NCBI GenBank assembly: GCA_002281535.1
Contig: NCGD01000017.1
Location: 62,001 to 126,000, forward strand
DNA length: 64,000 bases
DNA from: Sphingomonas sp. 28-63-12
GTDB taxonomy: Bacteria > Pseudomonadota > Alphaproteobacteria > Sphingomonadales > Sphingomonadaceae
Reading direction: 5' to 3'
Below the pieces are notes generated by a model that was given only the letters and a program-made list of their open reading frames with translations, was not told where the DNA came from and ran no database searches. Below are positions 17,982 to 27,225 of this stretch, piece after piece. Made by a program: the position numbers and the translations under genes. Every line of letters begins with the position of its first letter. The stretch's first letter is position 1.

Positions 17982-19700
17982 GTGTTCACCCCCGCCGTCA
18001 CCGACCAGCGATTCGTGCTCGATCATATCGTCAAATTTGACGAGCTTGCCGCGAGCGACCGCTTCGCTTCCGCGTCGAGCGATGTCGTCGATGCGGTGCT
18101 CGAGGGTGTCGGCGCACTGGCCGCAGGCGAATGGGCGCCGCTCAGCCGGCTGGGCGATACGAACGGGCCAAAATGGACGCCCGAGGGCGTGAAGATGCCC
18201 GCCGGCTTTGCCGCGGCGTACCAGGCCTATGTCGAGGGCGGCTGGGGCACGATCGGCGTTGGCGAGGCGTTTGGCGGGCAGGGCATGCCCTTTGTGATCC
18301 AGACGGCAGTGCTCGATACGCTGGGCGGTGCCAATCTGGGCTTCGCGCTGGCGCCGACGCTGACCGTCGGCGCGATCGAGGCGCTGTCGCATCATGGCAA
18401 CCCCGAACAACAGGCGCTGTATCTGCCGCACCTCGCCACCGGTGCCTGGACCGGCACGATGAACCTGACCGAGCCGCAAGCGGGTTCCGATGTCGGTGCG
18501 GTCCGCGCCAAGGCCGAGCCGCGCGCCGATGGCAAATGGTCGATCAGCGGGACGAAAATCTATATCTCGTTCGGCGACCATGACATGGCCGAGAATATCA
18601 TCCACCTCGTGCTAGCCCGTACCCCCGACGCGCCACCGGGCACCAAGGGGCTGTCGCTGTTCCTCGTCCCCAAATACCGGCTCGATGCCGATGGCAATCC
18701 GGGCGATTTCAACGATGTCCGCGTCGTGTCGATCGAGCATAAGCTGGGGCTGCACGCGTCGCCGACCTGCGTGCTGAGCTTTGGCGACAATGGTGATTGC
18801 GTCGGCGAGCTGATCGGCGCGGAACTGGGCGGCATGCGCGGCATGTTTACGATGATGAACAATGCGCGGTTGAATGTCGGCCTGCAGGGTGTGCAGGTGG
18901 CCGAGCGTGCGACGCAGCTGGCGGTCGCTTATGCGCGCGATCGGGTGCAGTCGGCGCGGGCCGGTGGCGGGCGCGAACCGGTCGCGATCATCGAGCATCC
19001 CGATGTCCGCCGCATGCTGATGCGGATGAAGGCGCAAACCCAGGCCGCGCGGGCGTTGGTCTATCTGGCGGCGAGCCAGGTCGATCGCGCGACGCTGGGT
19101 GAGGCGGGCGCGCAGGCGCGGCTCGACCTGCTCACCCCGCTGGCCAAGGCGCATGGCACCGATATCGGCTGCGAGGTCAGCTCGATCGCGATCCAGGTGC
19201 ATGGCGGCATGGGCTATATCGAGGAAACCGGCGTGGCCCAGGGCTTTCGCGATGCCCGGATCACCCCGATCTATGAAGGCACCAACGGTATCCAGGCCGC
19301 CGATCTGGTGGGGCGCAAGCTCAGCACCGACAATGGTGGCGTGCTGAATGCGCTGATCGCCGACATGCGTGCCGAGGCCGAGGATGTCGGGCTGCGCGGT
19401 CTGATCGATGCCTGCGAGGAGGTTGCCCGGCGTTTGCTGACCGTCGATATCGATGACCGGCTGGCGGCGAGCTATCCTTTCCTGACGATGCTGTCGACGG
19501 CGGTGTGTGGCTGGCTAATGGAGCGGCAGGGCCGAATCGCCGCGACGGTGGACGGCGATGGCGCATTCCTCAAAATGAAGCGCGCGGTCGCCGATTTCTA
19601 CGTCGCGCAGATCGTGCCCGAGGCGATGGGGCTAAAGGCGGCGGCGATGGCGCCGGCGGCGATCCTCTATGCGCTCGAATCGTCCGCCTTCGCGGCCTGA
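17982..19700 (+). CDS. Acyl-CoA dehydrogenase (long, ~570-residue type)
   Basis: FAD-dependent acyl-CoA dehydrogenase of the long subfamily with an extra N-terminal segment, 572 residues. Conserved blocks: TMNLTEPQAGSDVGAV (flavin/substrate binding), GTKIYISFGDHDMAENIIHLVLAR, HKLGLHASPTCVLSF and the C-terminal HGGMGYIEETGVAQGFRDARITPIYEGTNGIQAADLVGRKL with catalytic Glu in YEGTNGIQ. GTG 17982 is chosen over TTG 17973 because the AGAGG ribosome site abuts the TTG. Likely beta-oxidation; chain-length preference is not evident. Confidence 0.93.
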   Translation: MFTPAVTDQRFVLDHIVKFDELAASDRFASASSDVVDAVLEGVGALAAGEWAPLSRLGDTNGPKWTPEGVKMPAGFAAAYQAYVEGGWGTIGVGEAFGGQGMPFVIQTAVLDTLGGANLGFALAPTLTVGAIEALSHHGNPEQQALYLPHLATGAWTGTMNLTEPQAGSDVGAVRAKAEPRADGKWSISGTKIYISFGDHDMAENIIHLVLARTPDAPPGTKGLSLFLVPKYRLDADGNPGDFNDVRVVSIEHKLGLHASPTCVLSFGDNGDCVGELIGAELGGMRGMFTMMNNARLNVGLQGVQVAERATQLAVAYARDRVQSARAGGGREPVAIIEHPDVRRMLMRMKAQTQAARALVYLAASQVDRATLGEAGAQARLDLLTPLAKAHGTDIGCEVSSIAIQVHGGMGYIEETGVAQGFRDARITPIYEGTNGIQAADLVGRKLSTDNGGVLNALIADMRAEAEDVGLRGLIDACEEVARRLLTVDIDDRLAASYPFLTMLSTAVCGWLMERQGRIAATVDGDGAFLKMKRAVADFYVAQIVPEAMGLKAAAMAPAAILYALESSAFAA

Positions 19701-19731
19701 GCGGTCGGCGTAGCGCGCCTGTCGGGGCGCG

Positions 19732-19923
19732 TTACGCGGCCTGTGGCACAGGGCGATGGCTCTCGTGCGCGATTGGCAGCGCGGCGCCGCAAAAGGCGCA
19801 TTCGGCCATGATCCGACCGACCAGCCAGTGCGACCGCGCGCAACTGGGGCAATTATTGACGTTATTCACCTGGTAGGTTGGCCGATAGCCGGTCGAGCCC
19901 AGGATGATCGGTGAATGCAGCAT
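19732..19923 (-). CDS. Small zinc-ribbon-like protein, unknown function
   Basis: A 63-residue product with two Cys pairs, NNCPSCARSHW and MAECAFCGA, spaced like a zinc ribbon. ATG 19923 is preferred over an upstream in-frame start because GAAGGAGGG precedes it by seven bases. No family is recognised. It stands alone between the acyl-CoA dehydrogenase and a GntR regulator. The 118 bases upstream are AT-richer than average and probably hold its promoter. Confidence 0.65.
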   Translation of the reverse strand: MLHSPIILGSTGYRPTYQVNNVNNCPSCARSHWLVGRIMAECAFCGAALPIAHESHRPVPQAA

Positions 19924-20041
19924 CGCGATTCCCTCCTTCACGCCACCTTATAGCGCGACGAAGCGTTGTTTGTTCCCGACGAAAGATGGTTAACGACCAA
20001 ATTTGCTGCAAAATTGCCGCTCTGGCGCGGCCAAGCGAGGC

Positions 20042-20398
20042 TCAGGCGCCTTCGCGTTCCAGCAGATCGGCGGCATCGAGGCCGAGCAATTTGATGTGAT
20101 CGCGAATCCGCGGCCAGCTGCTGGTCATGAAGTGATGGCGTTCGGCGATGCGCAGCTTTTCGGCCGCCCCGGCGAGCACGAACATGCCGACGCCGCGCCG
20201 CACCTCGACATAGCCATCGTCCTGAAAACTCTGATAGGCCTTGGCGACGGTCAGCGGGTTGGCGCCATGTTCGGCAGCGAGCGCGCGGACCGACGGCAGC
20301 TGATCACCGGCGCGAAAATCGCCGCGCAGGATTGCCGCGGAAATCGTGCCGCGCAGCTTGATGTAGACGGGGCTGTCTTCGCTGTTGAGCGCTGTCAT
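20042..20398 (-). CDS. GntR-family regulator, YtrA-like
   Basis: A short 118-residue GntR protein: an N-terminal winged helix-turn-helix (SPVYIKLRGTISAAILRGDFRAGDQLPSVRALAAEHGANPLTVAKAYQSFQDDGYVEVRRGVGMFV) followed by only about 45 residues, matching the small YtrA-type architecture without a large ligand domain. YtrA-type regulators usually sit with transporter genes and respond to cell-envelope stress. Here a nitroreductase gene lies 38 bases upstream on the same strand. Confidence 0.9.
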   Translation of the reverse strand: MTALNSEDSPVYIKLRGTISAAILRGDFRAGDQLPSVRALAAEHGANPLTVAKAYQSFQDDGYVEVRRGVGMFVLAGAAEKLRIAERHHFMTSSWPRIRDHIKLLGLDAADLLEREGA

Positions 20399-20436
20399 GC
20401 TGCCTTAATACAGCAATCGCCTGAGTCGTCCACCCC

Positions 20437-21015
20437 TTAAGGTGCCCAGGTCGAGACAACGCTGCCCGGATCGGGGCGCGGGCGTTCTTCCAGATCGCGC
20501 GCCGGCGAGCCGATGAAGATAAAGCCGGCAATGCGTTCGGGCGCCGTGCCGAAGGCGTCGCGCACCGCATCGGCATAGGCCGGCCAGCCGGTCAGCCAGC
20601 CGCCGACAAAGCCTTGCGCATGCGCGGCATGGAGCAGGTTCATGCAGGCGGCACCGGCCGACAATTCCTGTTCCCACAGCGGAATCTTGCTTGCGGCGCG
20701 CGGGCTGGACAGCACCACCACCAGCGTCGGGGCCTGGGCGGCGAACGCCTCAAGCGCCTCGATCTCGAGCCGCGCGGCCTGGGGCCGCTCGGCGCGATAG
20801 GCGCCGGTGATCAGCGCGGCGAGCGCCGGCCGCGCGTCACTTGGCACGATGACGAAGCGCCAGGGGTTGAGCTTGCCATGATCGGGCGTGCGGGTGGCGA
20901 TGGCGAGCATCGCTGCGAGTTGCGCCGCGTCGGGGCCGGGGGCGATCATGTCGCGCGGCTTGCCCGATCGGCGGGTGGCGAGCAACGCGAGCGGGTTGGT
21001 GCGATCATTGAACAT
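20437..21015 (-). CDS. Nitroreductase-family FMN oxidoreductase
   Basis: FMN-dependent NAD(P)H reductase fold, 192 residues. The frame runs open far upstream, but ATG 21015 (MFNDRTNPLALLATRRSGKPRDM) gives the family N-terminus with the FMN-contacting RRS. Other conserved parts are ATRTPDHGKLNPWRFVIV, AGAACMNLLHAAHAQGFVGGWLTGW and FIFIGSPARDLEERPRP. It is most like the single-domain HadB/RutE group. Divergent from the POT transporter over 126 bases. Confidence 0.9.
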   Translation of the reverse strand: MFNDRTNPLALLATRRSGKPRDMIAPGPDAAQLAAMLAIATRTPDHGKLNPWRFVIVPSDARPALAALITGAYRAERPQAARLEIEALEAFAAQAPTLVVVLSSPRAASKIPLWEQELSAGAACMNLLHAAHAQGFVGGWLTGWPAYADAVRDAFGTAPERIAGFIFIGSPARDLEERPRPDPGSVVSTWAP

Positions 21016-21141
21016 GGCGGGGGCTGTAGCGACCCGCGATGCTGCCGCCAACCGCCCCCTGTTTACAGCCGAACATTTGCCGCTACTCTCCCGCCGCAAT
21101 CGCCGCCGTCCGAGTGGCATGCCAGTATCAGGGAGCGTATT

Positions 21142-22950
21142 ATGGAAACCCCCACCGCCGATTCCCCCGGGGAACCGGATATCAGCCATGTGAACCCCGC
21201 CAGCGGCGAAACCTGGTTCGGCCATCCCCGCCAGCTGGCGCGGCTGTTTTCGACCGAGGCGATGGAGCGCTTTGGCTATTATGGCATGCGCGCGCTGCTC
21301 ACCTTGTACCTGGCGCAACATTTCCTGTTCAGCGATACCACGACGACCGGGATCTATGGCGGCTTTACCGCTTTGGTCTATCTGACGCCGCTGATCGGCG
21401 GCCTGATGGCTGACCGTTTCCTGGGATCGAAGCGATCGGTCAAATTCGGCGCGATCATGATGTCGTTGGGCTATCTGACATTGTGCTTCGGCGGCCAGCC
21501 GGCCAAGCCGGTCGCGACGATTGACGGCCAGCGTTATGAAGTGACGGTGCAGGGCAGTGGCGATGCGCGCCGCCAGTTCGTCGTCGATGGCGACCGCCAG
21601 TTGCTGATCAAGGGCAATGAGGACAAGACCGTCTCGTTGCTCGACGGCGATGGCAAGGAAGCGCGGCGCATTGCCGAGGGCGGCTTCGTCGCATCGGGCG
21701 AGCGTTCGTCGGTGGCGGTGTTCCTGCTGCTGATCGGGCTGGCGCTGATCACGATCGGCAACGGCTTTTTCAAGCCCAATATATCGACGATGGTGGGCGC
21801 GCTTTATGCGCAGGGCGACCGTCGCCGCGATGCCGGCTTCACGATCTTTTACATGGGCATCAATCTTGGCTCGCTGTTCTCGCAGATCCTGTGTCCGCTG
21901 CTCGCGGTCGGCATGGGCAGCTGGGGCGGGCTTGGCTGGTGGGCCGGCTTTGCACTGGCCGCGGTCGGCATGCTGGTATCGTGGTGCCTGATCCAGTTCG
22001 ATGGCGGCAAGCTCGACGGCATTGGCGATCGCCCGGCTGACGCGCCGGTCAATCGCGACTGGCTGGTCTATATCGGCGCGATCCTGGCGATCCCGGTGGC
22101 GTGGTTCCTGTTCACTAACCTGATGAATTACGTGCCGCCGGCGGCGGGATCGGGGATTATCGGCTATTTTCTGGGCCTGCCGGTGATGGGCAAGATCATG
22201 TTCGGGACGTTTCTGATCAGCGTGCCCGGCATCCTGATCTGGTCCTATTTCAATGGCTCGCGCCAGGAATTCCAGATGATGCTGGCGGCGATGGTGCTGA
22301 TCACCTTCAACACCGTATTCTGGACGCTGTTCGAACAGGCCGGTTCGTCGCTGACCCTGTTTGCCGATCGCAATACCGATTTGTCGGTGTTCGGCCTGTT
22401 CTCGATCTCGGCGGGGCAGACGCAGTTCTTCAATGCGCTGTTCATCGTGCTGCTGGCGCCGGTGTTCAGCGTGATGTGGAACGGCATGGCCAAACGCGGA
22501 ATCGAGCCGACCATCCCGATCAAATTCGGCATCGCGTTGATGGGGGTGGGCGTCGGCTTCCTGATCCTGGTCTGGGGATCGCAATTTGCCGGCGCGGATT
22601 ACAAGGTGGGCCTGTGGTGGCTGGCAGGGCTGTACCTCGTCCATTCGATGGCCGAATTGTGCATCTCGCCGGTCGGGCTGTCGATGGTCACCAAGCTGTC
22701 GATTGCACGGATTGTTGGCATGATGATGGGGGTATGGTTCCTGTCGATTGCGGTAGCGCAATATGTCGCCGGCATTGTCGCGCAGTTCGCCAGCGTTGAG
22801 ACGGTTGGCGGGCAGGTGACCAACTTGAAGGTCAGCCTCGATACCTATGTCGGCGTGTTCACCACGATCGCCGAGATCTCAATCGTGCTCGGCGTGGTGC
22901 TGCTCCTGCTTTCCTTCCCGCTCAAGAAGTGGATGCACGGCGTCCAGTGA
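21142..22950 (+). CDS. POT-family proton-coupled oligopeptide transporter
   Basis: Inner-membrane H+-driven di/tripeptide importer of the POT/PTR2 branch of the major facilitator superfamily, 602 residues with about 14 hydrophobic segments. ATG 21142 follows GGGAG and gives METPTADSPGEPDISH. Family signatures: FSTEAMERFGYYGMRALLTLYLA (contains the ExxERFxYY proton-coupling motif), GGLMADRFLGSKRSVKFGAI and FTIFYMGINLGSLFSQIL. A soluble insert of about 65 residues after helix 3 (KPVATIDGQRYEVTVQG...) is unusual for bacterial members. Works with the secreted peptidases in peptide use (inference). Confidence 0.95.
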   Translation: METPTADSPGEPDISHVNPASGETWFGHPRQLARLFSTEAMERFGYYGMRALLTLYLAQHFLFSDTTTTGIYGGFTALVYLTPLIGGLMADRFLGSKRSVKFGAIMMSLGYLTLCFGGQPAKPVATIDGQRYEVTVQGSGDARRQFVVDGDRQLLIKGNEDKTVSLLDGDGKEARRIAEGGFVASGERSSVAVFLLLIGLALITIGNGFFKPNISTMVGALYAQGDRRRDAGFTIFYMGINLGSLFSQILCPLLAVGMGSWGGLGWWAGFALAAVGMLVSWCLIQFDGGKLDGIGDRPADAPVNRDWLVYIGAILAIPVAWFLFTNLMNYVPPAAGSGIIGYFLGLPVMGKIMFGTFLISVPGILIWSYFNGSRQEFQMMLAAMVLITFNTVFWTLFEQAGSSLTLFADRNTDLSVFGLFSISAGQTQFFNALFIVLLAPVFSVMWNGMAKRGIEPTIPIKFGIALMGVGVGFLILVWGSQFAGADYKVGLWWLAGLYLVHSMAELCISPVGLSMVTKLSIARIVGMMMGVWFLSIAVAQYVAGIVAQFASVETVGGQVTNLKVSLDTYVGVFTTIAEISIVLGVVLLLLSFPLKKWMHGVQ

Positions 22951-22989
22951 TGGTCTAGGCTCCCCGGCATTGGGCTGGGGAGCAAGACA

Positions 22990-23679
22990 ATGGACGGAAC
23001 GATGACGGTCGCGATAGCGGCGACGAGCTTTGTTGGCAGCCATTTCCTGCTGTCGCACCCGTTGCGCGCGCCGCTCGTCAAGGCGCTCGGCAATCTGGGC
23101 TTCACGCTGGTCTATGCCGTCGTCGCCTTCGCGACATTGGGCTGGATGGCCAATGCCTATAAGGCGGCGCCGATCACCGCGCCCTTATGGCCGGTCGGTG
23201 ACGTGCTCTGGGCGGTGTCGAGCCTGATCATGCTGCTGGCGAGCGTGCTGCTGATGGGTTCGCTGATCGGCAATCCGGCGTTGCCCGGCCCGGCCGCCGC
23301 TGCGCCGGCCAAGGCGCGCGGCGCGTTTGCGATCACCCGGCATCCGATGATGTGGTCCTTCGCGCTGTGGAGCCTCGCCCATGTCCTGGTCTTTCCGGTC
23401 GAGGCGAACATCATCCTGGCTGTCGCCATTGCCATCCTGGCGCTGGTCGGCGCCGCGCTGCAGGATGCCAAGAAGCGGACCCTGGTGCCCGAGGTCTGGC
23501 ATGTCTGGGAACAGCGTACCGGCTATTGGCCCTTTGCCGCGATTGCGGCGGGCAAGGCCAAGTTCGGCGGCTTCCGCCCGCATGACATCGCCGGCGGGGC
23601 GGTGATCTGGCTGGCGGCGACCTGGGCGCATCTTCCGATGGCCGGGATTGCTGCCGGCATCTGGCGCTGGGTGAGCTGA
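22990..23679 (+). CDS. NnrU-family membrane protein
   Basis: A 229-residue protein with about six hydrophobic segments and NnrU signatures near the start (TSFVGSHFLLSHPLRAPLVKALGNLGFTLVYAVVAFATLGWM) and the ITRHPMMWSFALWSLAHVL block shared with isoprenylcysteine methyltransferase-like proteins. NnrU genes were first linked to nitric oxide reductase clusters, but many alphaproteobacteria carry one without denitrification genes, as here. It follows the POT transporter by 39 bases, and repeat copy 2 begins just after it. Confidence 0.88.
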   Translation: MDGTMTVAIAATSFVGSHFLLSHPLRAPLVKALGNLGFTLVYAVVAFATLGWMANAYKAAPITAPLWPVGDVLWAVSSLIMLLASVLLMGSLIGNPALPGPAAAAPAKARGAFAITRHPMMWSFALWSLAHVLVFPVEANIILAVAIAILALVGAALQDAKKRTLVPEVWHVWEQRTGYWPFAAIAAGKAKFGGFRPHDIAGGAVIWLAATWAHLPMAGIAAGIWRWVS

Positions 23680-23689
23680 ATCGGCAGAG

Positions 23690-23830
23690 CCAGAGTCGAT
23701 TTCGGTTAGAGCGGACCAGTGCCTGCACCCCAGCGAAAGCGCGGATTCAGGGCAGCCGAGCACGGCGCGGGGAACGCTGGGCTCGCGCTTTAGCCTGAGA
23801 GCGATTCCATCACGAGGAAAACGACTCTAG
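23690..23830 (+). repeat. Dispersed intergenic repeat, copy 2
   Basis: About 140 bases, left end CCAGAGTCG and right end CGACTCTAG in inverted orientation. It shares with copies 1 and 3 the order GTCGATTT..., CCCAGCGAAAGC, ...GGGCTC(G/C)CGCTT, GCGATTCCATCA and GAAAACGACTCTA. It fills the gap between the nnrU-type gene and the convergent symporter gene, whose own TGA lies 12 bases beyond the repeat. Confidence 0.78.
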
Positions 23831-23841
23831 CGAGGCGCTGG

Positions 23842-25107
23842 TCAGGCGTCGGGCGCCGCGATCAGCAGGTCTTCGGGGGTGACCGGCACCGGCGCGGCCC
23901 GGGCCGACAGCGTCGCCGTCACCGCCAGATCCATCGTGACATTGCCCAATGTCCGCATGATATCGGGGAAAGTCTCGATCGCGACGAGCAGGCCGAGCGG
24001 CGCAATCGGCACGCCCATGGCGGCCGCGATCGGCGCGATCGAGCTGACAAAGGTGATCGATCCGGGCAGGCTGACCGCACCCAGGGTGGTGATCGAGGCC
24101 ACAGCCACCCCTGCTGCCAGATTCTGCCATGTCAGCGGTACGCCGAACAGCATCGCGATATAGATGGCGACGGCCAGGTTCATCGCCGGTCCCGTCGCCC
24201 GGAACACCGCGACGGCAAGCGGCAGGATGATGCCCGAATGCCGCGTGTGCACGCCGATCTGTCCGGCGCCGCGCAGCATCGCGGGGAGCGAGGCGAGCGA
24301 GGATTGCGTACTGATCGCCACCGCCTGCGCCGATGCCGTCGCGCGGGCAAAGGCGACGATCGACACCCGCCCGCCAATCGCGCCGAGGAAGAACGAGAAT
24401 ATCCACAACACCGTGCCCACGCCGGTGACGATCAGCACATAATGGAGCAGGGCGCCGAATGCCTCGCCCCCGGCTTTGGCCCCGACCAGAAAGGCGAGCG
24501 CCCCCACGCCGATCGGCCCCAGCCACAGCACCCAGCCGATCACCACGATCATCGCATCGGCCACCGCGCGAAAGAACGCGACGAGCAGGTCGCGCTGTTC
24601 GGCGGCCAGCCGGGTGATCGCAAAGGCAAAGGCCAGCGTGAACACGATCAGTGGCAAGAACGCGTTGTTTGCCGCTGCGCTCACCGGGTTATTCGGCACG
24701 ATCGCGGCCAGGAAATCGCCGAATGGCGGCACCTTGCCGACCGGCCCGACATTGCTCAGCGACGCTTTTAGCGCAGCCCCGGCGACCGGGTCGATCGGCC
24801 AAAGATCGAGCAGCACCGGCGTGACGAAGGCGGCCATGATCGCGCCGGACCAGAGCAGCACCATGAACAGGATCATCGCCCGGCCCGCCAGCTGGCCGGC
24901 CCGGGCGGCATCGGCCGTAGCCGCAATGCCGATCACCAGCAGCGAGACGACCAGCGGCACGATCGTCATCTGCAGCCCGTTCAGCCAGGCGGTGCCGATC
25001 GGCTGAGCGATCAGAATGCCGATGGGCGCAAAACCCTGGCCGGCGGCCACGATGCCCAGCGCCAGCCCGGCCACCAGCGCGAGTAAAATCCGGGTTGCTT
25101 GCGACAT
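23842..25107 (-). CDS. Dicarboxylate/amino acid:cation symporter (DAACS family)
   Basis: A GltP/DctA-type secondary transporter, 421 residues, importing a C4-dicarboxylate or acidic amino acid with Na+ or H+. Visible signatures: AWLNGLQMTIVPLVVSLLVIG in helix 2, the re-entrant hairpin AVAISTQSSLASLPAML with its Ser-rich tip, then AVFRATGPAMNLAVAIYIAMLFG and SLPGSITFVSSIAPIAAAMGVPI. The family NMDGT-type motif appears as ATGPAMN, so substrate choice is unclear. Divergent from glmM. Confidence 0.93.
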   Translation of the reverse strand: MSQATRILLALVAGLALGIVAAGQGFAPIGILIAQPIGTAWLNGLQMTIVPLVVSLLVIGIAATADAARAGQLAGRAMILFMVLLWSGAIMAAFVTPVLLDLWPIDPVAGAALKASLSNVGPVGKVPPFGDFLAAIVPNNPVSAAANNAFLPLIVFTLAFAFAITRLAAEQRDLLVAFFRAVADAMIVVIGWVLWLGPIGVGALAFLVGAKAGGEAFGALLHYVLIVTGVGTVLWIFSFFLGAIGGRVSIVAFARATASAQAVAISTQSSLASLPAMLRGAGQIGVHTRHSGIILPLAVAVFRATGPAMNLAVAIYIAMLFGVPLTWQNLAAGVAVASITTLGAVSLPGSITFVSSIAPIAAAMGVPIAPLGLLVAIETFPDIMRTLGNVTMDLAVTATLSARAAPVPVTPEDLLIAAPDA

Positions 25108-25168
25108 GCTCGATTATCTCTCCTGGCGGCGCTACAGCGATGGTCAATAACCGATTGGGCGCGAACGC

Positions 25169-26506
25169 ATGGCAAGAAAATATTTCGGCACCGATGGCAT
25201 TCGCGGCAAGACCAACCAGCTGCCGATGACGGCGGCGATGGCGATGAAGGTCGGCATGGCGGCGGGCGCGCATTTCCGTCGCGGCGATCACCGCCACCGG
25301 GTGGTGATCGGCAAGGACACCCGCCTGTCGGGTTATATGATCGAATCGGCGATGGTGGCGGGCTTCACCAGCGTGGGGATGGACGTGGTGCTGGTCGGCC
25401 CGATGCCGACGCCTGCCGTCGCCATGCTCACCCATTCGATGCGCGCCGATATGGGCGTGATGATCTCCGCCAGCCACAACCCCTATGACGATAACGGCAT
25501 CAAGCTGTTCGGGCCCGATGGCTATAAGCTTTCCGATGCCGATGAACTGGCGATTGAGGCGCTGATCGACGGCGATGTCGCGCTGAGCGCCGCGCCCGAT
25601 ATCGGCCGGGCACGCCGCGTCGAGGATGCGCGCGGCCGCTATATCCATTTCGCCAAATCGACCTTCCCGAGCGAACTCAGGCTCGATGGGATGCGGATCG
25701 TGATTGATTGCGCCAATGGCGCTGCCTATCAGGTCGCGCCCTCGGCGCTGTGGGAACTGGGCGCCGATGTCGTGGCGATCGGGGTTGAGCCCAATGGCAA
25801 GAATATCAACAAGGGCGTCGGTTCGACCGACCCGGACCTGCTCTGCGAAACCGTTGTCGCGAGCGGCGCGGCCTTGGGAATTGCGCTCGATGGCGATGCC
25901 GACCGGCTGATCGTCGTCGATGAAAAGGGCCGGATCGTCGATGGCGATCAACTGATGGCGGTGATCGCCAGCGGCTGGGCGCGGCAGGGCAAATTGGTCG
26001 GCGGCGCGCTGGTGACGACGGTGATGTCGAACCTGGGGCTGGAGCGGCATCTGGCCGCGCAGGGCATCGGCATGCTGCGCACCAAGGTTGGTGATCGCTA
26101 TGTGCTAGAGGCAATGCGCGAGCACGGGCATAATGTCGGCGGCGAGCAATCGGGGCATATCATCCTGTCCGATTATGCGACTACCGGCGACGGGCTGGTC
26201 GCAGCGCTGCAGGTGCTGGGCGAGCTGGTGACGGCGGGCGCGCCGGCGAGCGATTTCCTCCACCGCTTCGAGCCGCTGCCGCAATTGTTGAAGAATGTCC
26301 GCTTCGCGGGCGGCAGGCCGCTCGAGGCGGACAGCGTCAAGGAGGTGATCGCTGCCGCCGAAGCCGAACTGGACGGAATCGGCCGGCTGGTCATCCGCCC
26401 GTCGGGCACCGAACCGGTGATCCGGGTAATGGCGGAAGGCGATGATGCCGCGCAAGTGACGGCCGTGGTTGACCGGATCTGCGCGGCGGTGCAGGCGGCA
26501 GCGTGA
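25169..26506 (+). CDS. glmM: Phosphoglucosamine mutase
   Basis: Interconverts glucosamine-6-phosphate and glucosamine-1-phosphate on the way to UDP-GlcNAc for peptidoglycan and lipopolysaccharide. The 445-residue product starts [16 protein letters not shown], carries the phosphoserine loop [17 protein letters not shown] with Ser102, the metal loop [12 protein letters not shown], the sugar-binding GGEQSGHII and the phosphate-binding [12 protein letters not shown] near the end. Length and motifs are those of canonical GlmM. Confidence 0.98.
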   Translation: MARKYFGTDGIRGKTNQLPMTAAMAMKVGMAAGAHFRRGDHRHRVVIGKDTRLSGYMIESAMVAGFTSVGMDVVLVGPMPTPAVAMLTHSMRADMGVMISASHNPYDDNGIKLFGPDGYKLSDADELAIEALIDGDVALSAAPDIGRARRVEDARGRYIHFAKSTFPSELRLDGMRIVIDCANGAAYQVAPSALWELGADVVAIGVEPNGKNINKGVGSTDPDLLCETVVASGAALGIALDGDADRLIVVDEKGRIVDGDQLMAVIASGWARQGKLVGGALVTTVMSNLGLERHLAAQGIGMLRTKVGDRYVLEAMREHGHNVGGEQSGHIILSDYATTGDGLVAALQVLGELVTAGAPASDFLHRFEPLPQLLKNVRFAGGRPLEADSVKEVIAAAEAELDGIGRLVIRPSGTEPVIRVMAEGDDAAQVTAVVDRICAAVQAAA

Positions 26507-26569
26507 CGGTATCACCCGGCTGACGATCCCGATATCATTCAAGCGGATAACAATGGCAGGAGCAGGCAG

Positions 26570-26995
26570 ATGAAAGCATTATACACCGCAGTGGCCACCG
26601 CCCATGGCGGCCGTCAGGGCCATGTCACCAGCGACGATCAGATGCTCGATCTCGATACCGTGACCCCGAAATCGATGGGCGGACCGGGCGGCACTGGCAC
26701 CAACCCCGAGCAAATGTTCGCCGCGGGCTATGCCGCCTGCTTCCAGAGCGCGATGTCCTATGTCGCCGGCATGCAGAAGATCGATGCAAGCGGATCGACC
26801 GTGACCGGCCATGTCTCGATCGGGCCCAACGACAATGGTCCCGGCTTCATGCTGGCGGTGAAGCATGTCGTTACCCTGCCCAAGCTCGATCAGGCAGCAG
26901 CCGAAAAGCTGGTGCACGATGCCCATCAGGTCTGCCCCTATTCGAACGCGACGCGCGGCAACATCGCGGTCGATTTCGACGTGCACGGGGGCTGA
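26570..26995 (+). CDS. ohr: Organic hydroperoxide resistance protein Ohr
   Basis: Thiol peroxidase of the OsmC/Ohr family that reduces organic hydroperoxides, 141 residues. It starts MKALYTAVATAHGGRQGHV and has PGGTGTNPEQMFAAGYAACFQSA with peroxidatic Cys57 and HQVCPYSNATRGN with resolving Cys122, the Ohr-type pair. No OhrR gene is adjacent. Ribosome site AGGAGCAGGCAG precedes ATG. A DUF1272 gene starts five bases after its stop. Confidence 0.95.
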   Translation: MKALYTAVATAHGGRQGHVTSDDQMLDLDTVTPKSMGGPGGTGTNPEQMFAAGYAACFQSAMSYVAGMQKIDASGSTVTGHVSIGPNDNGPGFMLAVKHVVTLPKLDQAAAEKLVHDAHQVCPYSNATRGNIAVDFDVHGG

Positions 26996-27000
26996 TCGCG

Positions 27001-27225
27001 ATGCTCGAGATGCGCCCGGATTGCGAACGCTGCGGGGCCGACCTGCCCGCCGACGCGCCGGGCGCGTTTATCTGCTCGTTCGAATGCACTTTTTGCGCCG
27101 ACTGCGCCGATGGGGTTGATGAACGTTGCCCCAATTGCGGCGGCGAATTGATGGACCGCCCGACCCGGACGGGCGCATCGCTGAAGAAATATCCGGCGAG
27201 CACGGCGCGCAAGTTCCAGTCGTGA
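27001..27225 (+). CDS. DUF1272 domain protein, zinc-binding
   Basis: A 74-residue protein with cysteine pairs [16 protein letters not shown] and CPNCGGEL, and the start [32 protein letters not shown], typical of DUF1272. Probably a small zinc-binding protein of unknown role. Its TGA overlaps the GTG start of the thiD-VOC fusion gene (GTGA), so the two are translationally coupled. Confidence 0.88.
   Translation: MLEMRPDCERCGADLPADAPGAFICSFECTFCADCADGVDERCPNCGGELMDRPTRTGASLKKYPASTARKFQS

Noticed and set aside
20437-22761. 774-residue open frame on the minus strand opposite the POT transporter gene
   Set aside because: Only the last 192 codons (from ATG 21015) show a protein family (nitroreductase); the rest is low-complexity His/Gln/Arg-rich shadow of the transporter gene.
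26540-26556. GCGGATAACAATG before ohr resembling half of a lac operator
   Set aside because: No symmetric partner and no LacI-type gene nearby; likely chance.
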